A model generated the notes under the pieces. The model saw nothing but the letters and a program-made list of their open reading frames with translations, was not told where the DNA came from and searched no databases. Positions 44,620-56,600 of a DNA stretch of 64,000 bases are shown here, one piece after another (within the stretch, counting starts at the first letter, position 1; each line of letters begins with the position of its first letter). Source of the DNA: Acanthochlamys bracteata. Its lineage: Eukaryota > Streptophyta > Magnoliopsida > Pandanales > Velloziaceae. Made by a program: the position numbers and the translations under genes. The stretch lies in NCBI GenBank assembly GCA_019914995.1, contig CM034131.1:10634501-10698500 (forward strand), written 5' to 3'.

Positions 44620-47600
44620 ATGATTCACTCACTCCCTTCAACCCGAGCACCTCATCTCTATCTCCGACGAACGCCGCCACCGGTCGATCTCCTTCGCCGA
44701 TTCCCTTACAAATTCCTCCGCTCCAACTTCAGACATGTCTTTCTTAACGAATTCAACCGCTCCCGACCGCCGGTACTCTTTTCGCTTCCAGCGACATCCA
44801 ACTACCCTTCTCTATCTGAATCCTCTTGCTCCCCGACGGCGCCAAATGGAGCAATCTTCGCTGAAGAAGACGGAATTACTTCTTCACTGTGGAGGTTTCT
44901 TGTTAAAGGATTCCGTTTTGCAATTGTTGCAATTTCATGCGTGGTGTTTGTGATAAGGACTAAGAGAGCTATTGCGGCGCCGGCTGGAGTAGCGGATGTT
45001 GCTAAAGTTAAATTATTTGGCCCCAAGGTGATGCAGGTTCTCAATGTTCTTAAAGACCAGGGATTGATTCTGGCTGCACTGCTCGGGCTCTCTGCATTCT
45101 TTTCCATGGCCGAAACCGCAATAACCACTCTCTGGCCTTGGAAGGTACATTTTTTCGCCCCTCTTAGCGTGAATTTAATTTATAATTTATTGAAGGTTTG
45201 TTGTCGTGCTTCTCGTTAGGTCCGGGAATTGGCAGAGAAAGAGCCTGAAAATGGAGTATTCAAACTGCTGAGAAATGATGTTACTCGGTTCTTGACTACG
45301 ATTCTTATTGGAACAACGTAAGTAGGGTGTACTGCTCTTGTATTTCAGTATCTACATGTATGTGCTCTATCAAAGAAGCATCTTGAATGAAACAAAACTA
45401 GTTCGTCTTATCTCTACTCCCTTCTCAATTCACTCAGCGTGGTCAATATTGGTGCAACAGCACTCGTCACTGATGCAGCAACAGCAATTTTTGGTGAAGC
45501 TGGGGTTAGTGCGGCGACTGGAGTTATGACAGTATGCTTCTATCTGGCCATCCAATTCTATACTCTGCTTGAAATTGTAAATTTAATGTTGTTTTCTGTT
45601 AGATAATGTAAATTGACTGCTCTAAGCATGTGGTTCTTAAAAAGAATGACAACGTTGCATAGCGATAACCTAATAGATAATGAGCATGAATAGCCTAGGA
45701 AACGCTATCACTAGAAAGAGAATGCTAGGATTCATGCACATTATGTTCTGGATAATCATCTTTGTCCAACCATAATCATGAGCTACTTATATCTAAACAT
45801 ATACTGATCTATTGGCTCCAATTTTTAGCTGAATTTATGTATTAATGATTATGCCAAGCATCTGATGTTTGCAGGTTGCTATTTTACTTCTTACTGAAAT
45901 TACTCCCAAAAGTGTCGCTGTTCATAATCCCACCGAGGTTGCTAGGTTTGTTGTAAGGTGAGAACATGGACCCTTTGTTCATAACTAGTGCTCTCTGTTT
46001 TTTTGATCAAAATGTTCGACATTGCACAACTAGGTCAGGCCTGTTGCATGGCTTTCCTTGGTTTTGTATCCTGTCGGACGGGTTGTCACATTTCTGTCAA
46101 TGGGGATGCTGAAGTTGTTAGGCCTAAAAGGAAGAAGGTAAGTGCTACGCAAAATGCTTGTGCTCATTGTATAGCTAAAACCGAATACTTGCTCGACAAA
46201 AATAGTTAAAGTGATGCGAAAAACTTCATTCTCTCTGTTTAAGTGGCAGACTCCAGTATGCTAATGTGCTTTAATTAATGTTAATCATTATAGTGAACCA
46301 TATGTCACTGAGGATGAGTTAAAACTTATGTTGCGTGGAGCGGAGCTAAGTGGGGCAATTGAAGAAGAAGAACAGGTAAATAGGCCCTGTAATTTGAAGT
46401 AGGTTTTACTCTATTATGTTTTGCCTTAAGAGTTATGATTGCTGCCCACCTATCATTTGTTCCTCAGCTGGGATACTTTTACCCTATCAACCCAACATTA
46501 AGAATGCTGCAAAACTAGTATAATACTGCACATCAAGTGCTTTCTGTTTGTGCACATATCTTCATACCAGAAGCATGGGGGTTCCTGTATTTTTCCATTT
46601 CACTTGAAATAATTTCTTTACATTATAACAAGGGAAAAGCACGATGCATCATCTTATCTAAAAAGGGTTGCTTACAGGATATGATTGAAAATGTGCTGGA
46701 GATAAAAGACACACATGTCAGGGAGGTAATGACGCCTCTAATAGATGTAGTTGCGATTGATGCTAGTGCAAAACTTATCGAATTTCAAAAGCAGTGGGAG
46801 GACCATCAATATTCCAGGTAAAACAATTTCAAACTTACTTTGCAATTTTAATTTTTTGTAACTATACTTGGGTGTTAATTTCAGGGTTCCAGTATTTGAA
46901 GAACGAATTGATAACATTGTGGGCATTGCTTATGCTATGGACATGCTAGAATATGTTGAACAGGTTATTCTTAGATTCACTCTGCACTTACCATGTGCAT
47001 GTTCTTCCTGAATGAGTTTTTGACACTTTTATAGTTGCTTTCTTTCAACAGTTTGTTCCTTTTACCTTTGCAGGTTGATAAGCTAAAAGAATCTTCTGTG
47101 AAAGATATAGCTCGCATGCCTGCATATTTTGTTCCAGGTACTTAATTTGCCTTTAGTCACAAAGTTACTTTTAGGTTATAGGCAGCCCGGCCCTTGAAAG
47201 TGATGGTAATGTATCTTTGCAACCCACATATGGTATTTACCCCTCCAAAAGATTCTATGAGATGTTGGTGGTTCTTCTTTATCCATCAGTTTGGCAAGGA
47301 TGTTACTTTATTTTACTTGTGATGTTCCTATTTAATGAACTTGCCAATAACTGGGTCTGGATGTTTTATTTTTTTTACTATCTCAGATTCAATGTCTGTT
47401 TGGAACCTGCTGAGAGAGTTCCGCATAAGGAAAGTTCACATGGCCGTGGTTCTCAATGAATATGGTGGAACTGTTGGTGTATGAACATTTTCCTTATGTG
47501 CCAGTTACTGCAGTTCCTTTTTCTTAGATACTTTCGCTTATTTTATTGTCTTGCATATATATTAGATGTTTTAGGTACTTTCATTAGGAAATTTTCTTTT

Positions 47601-50155
47601 AGTTTAACCCGTAAGACCTCATAGGAAATTTTGTTCCTGGACAGTATGATAAAGCTGCATTTAGCCACCTGGAGATTGTGAAATTGAATCATGGAAAAAC
47701 CTCTCTAGTGTCTTTGTTCTGCTTTCCTTGACTCCTGCAATTTGCAGTAGCCTTGTGGCTTTGGGTCTCATAGGCTGTCCCATGTGATATATAGCAATAA
47801 AAGCTAAATCTCACATATTTTGCTCCATTGTTGGAGACTTAGACAACAACGTTTGTTGTTGACTTGTAAGAAATTTGTGATGCATATGAACCTATATTTC
47901 TGCAACTAACAATGATTGCATAAAACCATACAAATTTGGAACTATGATAAAGCTCAATGATACTGAAGGGTTAATATCTAGAGCTAGATCTGTAGCTATA
48001 GGTTGATTACTTGGGACATTAGATCTGCATTTCTGGTTCTAGAGTCTATCAAGAGCAACTGTCGAGGATCTTATCTCCGTGGATTAGAAACTCTACAATG
48101 GAACTCAGCATTGATAGAATCAAAGTTTGTAGGTTTGATTCTTAGCAATTTCTTTTGAAATATGAGATCCGAGAGGTTCCATATGTTTATGTATGTATAT
48201 GAGCCTTCTTTCTTCTTGTTTTGTTGGGCTTCTGTCAATTTAATTCATTCATATCTAGTAAGAACATAGCAATTAATCATACTTTTCTTTATTGAACAGA
48301 TTGTGACTTTGGAAGATGTTGTTGAGGAGATAGTTGGTGAAATTTTTGATGAAAACGATTCAAAGGTGATGCCTTAAAATTGGTTCCTTCCCTACTTTGC
48401 GAAGATTTTACCCAATTTTGTGACCGCATATATAACTACATGCTTATAGAAATACATGCAAGGCATTAATCAAGAAAATGCAGTGATGTTGAAAAGCTGC
48501 GTAACTTATCGTTGTCAGTGCAGTAATGCTCATACAGAATCTTTCTGCACCTTAAATGTTAAATTTCTTGGTCCATAGCAGTCTTAAATCCTGAGATTGA
48601 TTGAAATACCTACAAACTTGTTTACATCCTTTAGTCTGAATGAACCTTTCATAGATGCTCATGCTCATGCAGCTTTGTTGCGGTAATTGATTTTCAAAAT
48701 AGTTCAGTTTCTTTGACTGGATATTTTTCTACCTCGCCTATGTGTTCTACCACAGGAGGAGATCGACAGGAAGACTGGGAATATTGTGATGCAGGATGAT
48801 GGGACTTTTGATGTGGATGCTAATACGTCTATTGACCAGCTTACTGATGAACTGGAGATCAAGATACCTGAGGTGAGGCCATTTGTGGAAATAAAGATGT
48901 TTCTTCCCTTTTTAGAACCTGCATATGAAACTCTTACTCACCCTTGATCAAAGCTTTCTTGTGATATGCACTTGGAGGTTTGAAACCGTTTCTTTGTGGG
49001 AACAGACACTATGATCTAACAATAACTGCAAGAAATAATGAAAAGCAAGAATTAAGAAGATGAAGTGTTTAGCGGTGTTGTTGTTAATGATATATATGAA
49101 ACAACAAAAATTCATGAGTCTAGTTGTCTTTTATGAATTGAAATGCTTGTATGGAGAATGCAACCTTGAATGCAAAGTGTGGGTTTGAATGTACTGTTGA
49201 TCAATACTTTTACTCTGCTCTCCTTTTGGTTGTTCCTGTGGATATATTTGATATTTTGCTTATATTCTAGTGAGCATGATTGAATATTAGATATGTATAA
49301 TTCCAAATTGGAGTCAGTTTTTCATTTTCCAATTTATTGAACAATCCAGGGTCATCAGTACGAGACTGTATCTGGTTTTATCTGTGAGTCATTTGGGTAT
49401 ATACCGAAGGAAGATGAGAAGATTGTGGTGGTGCTGGAGAGAGAAAACCGACAAGGGGATGGTGAATATAATGATACAGAATCAGAGCATCAAGAAGAGA
49501 AGGAAACACATCTCACTTTTGAGCTCAAGGTACTTCTTTGAGACTGATGTTTCCATGTTATACTGTTGGAAGAATCTCTGTTGTTTGATTCTTGCGCTTA
49601 GGCCATGTTTGGCATGGCTTTGCCTTTTGGCTTTTCGAGCCCAAAAAGCCATGCACAGTATTATAGAAAATAATTTTTTTATTTGAAGGGCATTGTTGAA
49701 TTGTGCCTCGTGGAATAGTTATACGCATAAGTTTATTTTTGAAAAAGCCATTAAAAGATTTTCTGAAAGCTTCTTTTTTTTAAATGCTTTACATTTTCAG
49801 CTATCCCAAGCATGGCTTTAATCCTCTGTTTTCTGCATGTTACATTTGCTTATCTAACATTTTTTGTATGTATTACTAATTGTAAATACAGATACTAGAA
49901 GCCAATGAGAGGAAGGTGGCGAAAGTGCGTTTCAAACCAGTGAGTAACAATTCTCGGGATTTAAAAGTCAAAGACATAAATCGTGTGCTTTCCACAAAAG
50001 TTGTCAAGAGGAAGAAGCATGGTGATGGTGAAGACAGTAGCACACCACTCAAACCTCCAAAAAGCATGGTTAATGCTCCTTCACAAAGAGGAGATTTCGA
50101 TGATAGCTTGGATGGTTCTGAGGTTACTGGCACTGATGAAAAAGTGCACTCTTGA
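44620..50155 (+). CDS. Chloroplast DUF21 (CNNM/CorC-like) and CBS domain membrane protein
   Basis: Fourteen exons join in phase: 44620-45144, 45220-45317, 45438-45531, 45875-45957, 46039-46137, 46294-46375, 46678-46817, 46885-46963, 47074-47137, 47387-47478, 48300-48365, 48756-48872, 49350-49529, 49892-50155, giving 660 residues. A Ser/Arg/Pro-rich N-terminus fits a chloroplast transit peptide. The DUF21/CNNM membrane domain follows (LLGLSAFFSMAETAITTLWP, ATALVTDAATAIFGEAG, LLLTEITPKSVAVHNP, VAWLSLVLYPVGRVV). Then come a pair of CBS domains (VMTPLIDVVAIDA, YSRVPVFEERIDNIVGIAYA, LNEYGGTVGIVTLEDVVEEI) and a CorC_HlyC-type domain (about 500-570). Relatives transport or sense Mg2+ or other cations; transport here is inference. 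It matches the plant protein I recall as At1g55930. Intron 13 holds a small MITE. Confidence 0.94.
49601..49817. mobile_element. Tourist-like MITE in intron 13 of the DUF21-CBS gene
   Basis: The left end is GGCCATGTTTGGCATGGCTT and the complement of the right end is AGCCATGCTTGGGATAGCTG. The first 12 bases agree at 10 positions. TTA sits directly outside both ends (49598-49600 and 49818-49820), the target duplication typical of PIF/Harbinger-derived Tourist MITEs. It is 217 bp, without coding capacity, and placed wholly inside the intron. Confidence 0.8.
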
Positions 50156-50806
50156 GGTGTTTGGTGGTGTCAGTATTCTCTAGCCTTCTGACTTTTTTGT
50201 TCCAGAAATAGAAAGTAGGAATGAGGATGAAGTACTATACCGAAAGGGCTAGGGAATCTTTGCAGATGGAGCACCTGCATCTCACTCATGCCGGATGGAT
50301 GGACATGTTGGATAGGATCCCAAGCAACCGCCATTAACTGGGCAATGTTATAAGAGGCTTGGAAGGATGCATGAAGTAGCAAAGGAGGAGCATTTTGACA
50401 GATTAGTCGAGTGCCTTTCAGGCTCTTGCTTGGACGTTCTCTTTTCTGCAGCGTTACGTCCAACCAATGTGCTGACTGTTCTGCTTCTCTGCTGTATGTC
50501 ATCAAATAGATACAGTTCTTCTCATTTAGTTCAATTTATCTGTTTCCTTTTTCTTCCGAATGTATTTCCAGTAATAATCCCTGCGTATTGGTGGCAACTA
50601 TACAGCGAAGTTCTCTTCTTTGGAAATGGCATTGCCTGCTGTGCGTAGCATTATAAAGTTAATTGCATGACTTCACAACGACATAAATATTAAGATCGCT
50701 CTGTTTGCAGATGCTCGGTGCTTGTTAGATTATATTGAAAATTATGAGAGAAATTTAACAACACGACAGGATGCATGAATTTATTCACTCTCTAAAATAT
50801 GGATCA
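50156..50806. other. Convergent 3' region
   Basis: Follows the DUF21-CBS stop and faces the 3' end of the ubiquitin-like gene. 3' UTRs are expected; no coding signal. Confidence 0.45.
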
Positions 50807-51433
50807 CTATGAGCCGCCGGTGACGCTGCCGCCAAAGACCTCGATGGTATCTCCAGGCATTACTTTATGATCGTGGAAACTCATTCTTTCATCCAGGACT
50901 TTTTGCTTCCAAATGAAGAAGAAGCCTCCGTTCGCAGGGAGCGGAAACCGGAGGCCGCCGTGCAGTCTCTGGAGTTCCTTCCTCAGCTCGCTCACGGTGT
51001 CCGACGCGTTCACCTCCACTGTTATCTTCGGCGTTCCCTCCTGCGGCCGCACAGTCAACTGCATCCTCTTCGGCGTGTTGGCAGAAGCTGCTGGGATGTT
51101 GACGAGAACGCGGGCCCTTGACGATGACTGCGTGGGTTCTCCTTCTTCGATCTTGACTACAGCTGGATGCTGTGTTTGCTGTTGGAGCTGAAGTGGATCG
51201 GAATCGAGTAGGAGACGGATGCGTGATCCCTGAAGGACTTGGTAGAACTCGGTATCGCGATCGTCGACCATGACGTTGCCCTTGAAGATGAGCGTCTGCC
51301 GGGCAACCGGAAAACCTTCGTACTTCTCAATCTTCTCTTTCATTTCCAGGATAGTGTCGAAGTAACCGACCTCGATTGTGAATTTCTTTGTTCCTGTCTC
51401 GAATGTAACGTCCATCCGCCGTCCGTCCGTCAA
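50807..51433 (-). CDS. Intronless protein with two ubiquitin-like domains
   Basis: A single exon of 208 residues. The first ubiquitin-like fold (about 7-77) has the order FTIEVGYFDTILEMKEKIEK, YEGFPVARQTLIFKGNVM, DRDTEFYQVLQGSRIRLLL. After an acidic, Gln/Ser-rich linker (about 78-125) a second fold (about 126-203) has LTVRPQEGTPKITVEVNASD, VSELRKELQRL, IWKQKVLDERMSF and GDTIEVFGG. Similar tandem ubiquitin-like proteins exist in plants. The end, GGSVTGGS, is not a processed diGly tail like ubiquitin, so conjugation is unlikely, and a role in protein interaction is only inferred. Codons are GC-rich compared with the neighbourhood. The start is the only reasonable ATG of the frame. Confidence 0.85.
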   Translation of the reverse strand: MTDGRRMDVTFETGTKKFTIEVGYFDTILEMKEKIEKYEGFPVARQTLIFKGNVMVDDRDTEFYQVLQGSRIRLLLDSDPLQLQQQTQHPAVVKIEEGEPTQSSSRARVLVNIPAASANTPKRMQLTVRPQEGTPKITVEVNASDTVSELRKELQRLHGGLRFPLPANGGFFFIWKQKVLDERMSFHDHKVMPGDTIEVFGGSVTGGS

Positions 51434-51818
51434 TGACCGATGATCAGTTTTGTATTAATTATATATGGAGATGTTAATTTGAAGGTAATTCATCATTAGG
51501 GTTCCGTTCTGAGATATCCTTCCTATATATTTTGTTCAGTTATTTCCTTCCACATACGTAGGGAATGCTATACCTTTATATAACTCGCTCTTGGGAGAAG
51601 AAGGTTGTCGAATTATATATATATATATAATTGATGGATGGCATGCAGAAAAATTAATATTGTTGGAGTGCGTGCATTATACACCACATCGAATAATGGA
51701 ATTTATAAATTCAAACATGCACCAATTGATCAAAGCCCAACCACACTTACATCACACAAACAAACCAATAGTGTACTACGTACGTACGTATTTATCTTTG
51801 GTTCAGTTTGGGGTTTGA
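51434..51818. other. Upstream of the ubiquitin-like gene
   Basis: Non-coding with an ATATATATATATATA tract near 51615-51630 and TACG repeats at 51778-51790. Contains the promoter side of the minus-strand ubiquitin-like gene. Confidence 0.4.
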
Positions 51819-52340
51819 TTACTTTCCGGGGACGAAGTTGGTGGCGTAGGCCCAAGCGTACGTTGTTGGCGACGGGGTTGTCCATGTGGTCGAACAGGTT
51901 CTCGATCGGTTGACGATTGCCTGAACGAAGAAACCGAACATGGAGAACATCGCCATCCTTCCGTTCTTGATCTCATTCACCTTCAGCTCAGCAATGCCTC
52001 CGTGTCATCGGCCAAGCCCAAAGGATCAAAGACGCCGCCGGGATAAATCTTGTCGAGGCCCTCACCGAGCGATCCACCGCCGACACAGTATCCCTCGATG
52101 GCTCCCATCAGAACAACCTGGCCAGCCTAGATGGCAAGGATGCTCTGTGCATGGATCAGGTTAGGGTTGCCCAGCAACCTGCAGTGGATCACCTCCAGGT
52201 CACGGTTCCTTGCGAAGGTCTCTAGATCATCAGAAAGACCAGCGGTGTCCCATCCATAGCCGCCGGGGAACTCTCCGATCAGGTACGATGGTGTCTTCTC
52301 AGAGAAAGGTCCCAAGAACTTGGAGCTGTCCTGTGCGTAC
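51819..52340 (-). pseudogene. Chlorophyll a/b-binding protein (LHCII, Lhcb1/2 type) pseudogene
   Basis: The minus strand encodes [62 protein letters not shown], and later [20 protein letters not shown] and [11 protein letters not shown], the hallmark of light-harvesting complex II proteins of the thylakoid. It is dead. About 40 codons (from the Trp after IHCR to the GGLDY block) are cleanly missing. A TAG replaces Trp after SILAI. A base is lost in the expected TFAELK block, several codons are lost in the AIVTGKGPLE block, and an insertion lies before WAYA. The first exon is absent; the piece begins exactly at a CAG acceptor (52341). Two frameshifted halves together account for the last exon. 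Confidence 0.93.
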
Positions 52341-52478
52341 CTGTTTCATGCAAACATTAATTACTTCTCATGTCCTGTAAATATTTTTTAATAATATAAT
52401 ATAAAAAAATTCTGTTTAAAAAAAAGTTTTATTTTATAAGTATTTCTAAACACCCTCTAAAATTTTGTTTAAAATTTC

Positions 52479-52790
52479 AGCACTATAACACAGCAATTTC
52501 ACTTCTTCCGAATTAATCTATTACAAAATAGTTTGTGGAATTTTAATAAGTTATATGTTACTCTGTTTAGAATCGAGGACATTCCTTTGCTCTTGAACTA
52601 CTTCCTTTCTAGCAGAGATGAGTTCAGGAACCATTGTCTGTCTGTCTACAAGTGTGTACCTGTGATTTTATAAGGAACATACAGAATAAACCGCATACCA
52701 ATGATACAGTTACATACATTTGATGCTGAGAACTTACGACCAAAGCCTAAAACAATAAGCTACTAGCTTATTAATTGTTATTAAAACAAT
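52479..52790 (+). repeat. Second copy of the RRP42 3' end and flank
   Basis: Matches 28225-28530 on the same strand: CAGCACTATAA(C/T)ACAGCAAT, TAGTTTGTGG, AATAAGTTATATGTT, CTCTTGAACTACTTCCTTT, GATGAGTTCAGGAACCATTG, ACTTACGACCAAAGCCTAAA. Small insertions and deletions separate the copies. It includes only the last 11 or so codons of the RRP42 frame plus 3' flank. It lies next to the LHCII pseudogene with AT-rich DNA between. Confidence 0.9.
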
Positions 52791-53652
52791 AAGGTACTAG
52801 CTTATTAACAATTATCTTAGTCTGTAGTAGTTTGTGTAGCCACTGCTGATGTCGAACTGCAGAGAGTTTTTGTATTGATTATGTTGATCGAAGGCAGGAA
52901 GCAACGAGAGATGACGTAGTGGATTATGAAGGCACCACATCAGCGAAGCTCATTGGACTTCATTACTTAGGGAGCGCTTAAGAGTGCTTTTTAAATAAAA
53001 AATTTTCAGAATAAAAAAAATTTTTAAAAACTTTTTTTAAAATTTTAAACTTTTTAAATTATTAAATAAATATTTTAAATACTCATAAAATATGTATTAA
53101 AATATAAAATAAAATTTAAAAAATTATTTTTCTGATAAACTAAACCAAAGCATAACATGTATCCAGCATGGACCCATCAGCTATGCCCTGCTCTGCTGCT
53201 GCTAGCGGCACCAACAATACCATGAGATTAGATGATACTCGCAGGTGACTGACTCAGCTCTTAGCGCAACAGATTGACTTTACAAAGCTGCATAGCCTTA
53301 CCTCAGCATAGGCTCACAACCATGCGAGCTTAAAAGACCTTCAGCTGACACAATAAGCACCAAAGACATCACCACTTGAATAGAAAGAACATCGACAAGG
53401 AGATAGTAGTAGAAATGTATGCCAATGGAAATAACCTCAGCGTCAACTACATAAAACCAACTACGTCAAAGAAAGGCCAGTTGTATTTACAGCCATTATA
53501 GATGCAGTAAAACTGCCTACCCTGACTATACATCATTCACACGTCCGCATCCCGATTGATCTTCGTTCAGCAACAAATGCAAGCAAACCAAGTCCAGCAT
53601 CCCCATCACTTCACATGTGTCGGTCATTCATGTACTGCTAGCTCTTCCCCCG
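52791..53652. other. Spacer and NUP133 3' UTR
   Basis: An A/T-dominated stretch at 52970-53140 starts GAGCGCTTAAGAGTGC and may be another small MITE. The rest, toward 53652, is the 3' UTR of NUP133. No gene seen. Confidence 0.4.
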
Positions 53653-56600
53653 TCAAGTCTCCATACGTAAACTCTCTTCAGTTATCACGTCTATTCCTTG
53701 TTTTCCCATAATCAAGGCAGTCAGCATGAGCTTGCCTGCATCAGGATAACTGTCGTGCTGCATTAATACCATTTCCACACAAGTACCTGGGCCCTCCAAA
53801 CTCAGTAGACCTGGCTCCTCTTTCTGCAAAGGAAGCACAGACTCGAAATCCCCATCATAGGAATCTTCATCAGGTCCGTAACACCTTTTTGAAGCCTTAA
53901 AGAGGATGGTCTCCTTCAGATTTTCTAGTTGTACCTCATCACTCCAACCTTCAGATGCCGATTGTTGGTAGAGGGCTATCCAGTCATCCTGGTCAGCTGC
54001 ATTCCTCCAGCATTCTTCAAGTAGGCTTCGGTTGTGTTCCCGGAAGGAAGAGCTTGTCCAAGCAAAAATTTCAAAAGCTAGCAAAGAAAGTCTGGCATCT
54101 TTTCCTTTTAAGCACATCTCTATCAACTCTCTAGGGGGGATAGGCTTGTTGATGTCTTCACTGTGCCCATGAATTTCGGTGGAAAGATTAAAGATTTCTT
54201 CCTGAAAATGTGAAACCCACAAACAAATAACATAACACAAAGATATTGACTATGATACATTGTGAACTAGTACGCAAAGTAGTAACTAAAATCTGTTGAT
54301 ACTTCTATGATAATCCCATGTCTAATACAGCCAGAATGTGGTCATTACAAGCGTTACAAATCAACCAAACAGAAAATTCTTAGTTCCAGTGATATCGAAG
54401 CCAGAAGCCTGAAAATCAGACAACTGATAGGATATGGCATCAAGGTTTGAGACATACAACAAAACTCATCTTTTTGCAGTTTTTCCAATAAAAAAAGCTA
54501 TTTTTCAATTTGCCCAAGATGAATGAGCCATCAGAGAAAGTCGAATCATGTGAAATATATACTACTGAAAAGGTCTGTAGAATTAAAAGTATGCATTACC
54601 TGCAGTTTTAGAATCTGCAGATCAGCATTCAACCTATTGATCTTCAACTCGAAGCCAAGTTCTCTACCTTTATAAAGACCAAAAAAGGTTGTTAGCAACT
54701 ACTAAAGATACCTGCAAACATTGCAAGTACTCTATGTAGCAGTAACATGAAAATATAGATTAAGAATCAATAACAATCAAAAGCCCTCATTTGTGTCAGC
54801 CCCTCACAATAAAACACTCACCACCAGACATGCATTCCAAGACCAGGCATTTCACAGATATAATCAGAAGAAAGAAATAGTCTACAATGTTCTCCTCGTA
54901 TAATCTAACCATAGAGGAATTAAAAGTTAAATGCTATTACAACTTGAAATTTTATCGGCAAAAATTACAATTAGGTAAGCTAGTCGATAGTAAGGTTTTC
55001 TACTTTACTGTCTACATTGTATCATCCCAGAAATGGTCAGAAAATTTTCAAGCTCAGCAAATGGTAAAGAAATGCCATGATTCTGAATATCAAGTGTATT
55101 CCAACTTATATTGGAATATGTCTATAAGAATCACCACAGACTCAAGAAATGTTTCAAGCTAAACTGTAGAATGCAGCTGAAAATTACAGAAATGTATTTG
55201 AACATGTCTATAACCTACTTCAGAGTATGTACCTCCTAGATCTACTGTCATTCAAAAAATATAAGGAACAAGACACTGAGAAGAGAAAACCAACCAGCTG
55301 CTGCAGCAATTTTGGAGAGATTAAGTAAGCGTTTCCTTTCTGCTAAAGATATTTGTTGTTTGCTTTGAGTAGGTTGCTTTTGACCATTCACAAGCAAAGA
55401 GCCATAATCATATGAAAGAGCCAATGCATGCAAAGTTTCTGAAGCAGATGAAAACTCTTTAATGTATATCTCATGAAGCCACAATAGACTTTTGTTCTCC
55501 TTCAGAAAGCCAGCCAGCTCTTCTGGAAACTCTTGTCCAAGCCTCAATAACTTAGTCAGCTGCTTGCTTTTTTCCAGCTGGCCAAATACAAAATAGCAGA
55601 ATCCTCCTCTAGGTCCTCTGCTGTCATGCTGCTTAATATACCATAGATAAGCAAGGCAGTCAAGATAAAGGAAGCAAATGTGATATGAAGTGGGAGCAGT
55701 CAAATGTTTCAGGAAATGACGATATTTAGAAAGTGTGCATTGCAAAACTAATACGTACATTGTAAAACAATCAAAGAGAATCAGGATAACAGAAAATATT
55801 TACACAAACATCTTCTTCAATAAGAATAATTAAGATATTTGCCACAGGTAAAGATAGATATATAGAAACACAAATATTTGCCAGGGTACCATTAGATTTT
55901 TAAGCAGCTCTGGATCATTTAAGTCGTTGCAAATTTGCCATAGTGTCTGGTAGCCCTCATGTCTCCTAGCAATTGAAAGGATGGATGAGGTAACCTCCCT
56001 TTGAGTAGCTTGTTTCAGTTCAAAGTCATCTAGACCCTTGCAAGATTCCTGTAAAGAAAGTCAACATAGTAAAAGATAGTTAAGTATGCAATCTTTCAGA
56101 ACAATTTGAATTTGTAGCACCGACAACATAGTACAAATGCATTTGCACGTAAGAATTGTGAAAATTACTGAAACATCATCACAGTCACACAAAAGCAGAT
56201 ACTCCACAAGATGATACCCACAACAGCATATATGATAAAAACTATCAGGGAGTACTCTTGCCCAATTTTTCATCACTCTCTATTGATTAGGATAAGAAGA
56301 ATAAGATATCTTTACCGCAGCTTTTTCAAAGCTGGGAAACCTTTTTTGTTGTAGGTCTACCACAAAGGTAACATCTCAATTTTCTTAGATTATCAACTTA
56401 GCCAGCTATTACTCATTCTCCAAGAATTAAGCACCAAAGGTTGCTTCTAGACTTCTCTGTTTCCAACTTATTAGTGTTTCCAAACCTCAAACACCAGAAG
56501 CAGAAAGCACCTAGGATGCTTGCTAGCTTTCAATTTAATTATCAAGTTCTCTTGAGAAAAAAAAAAAGATGGGAACTCCCCCAAGGAGTGGTTTTCAAAA

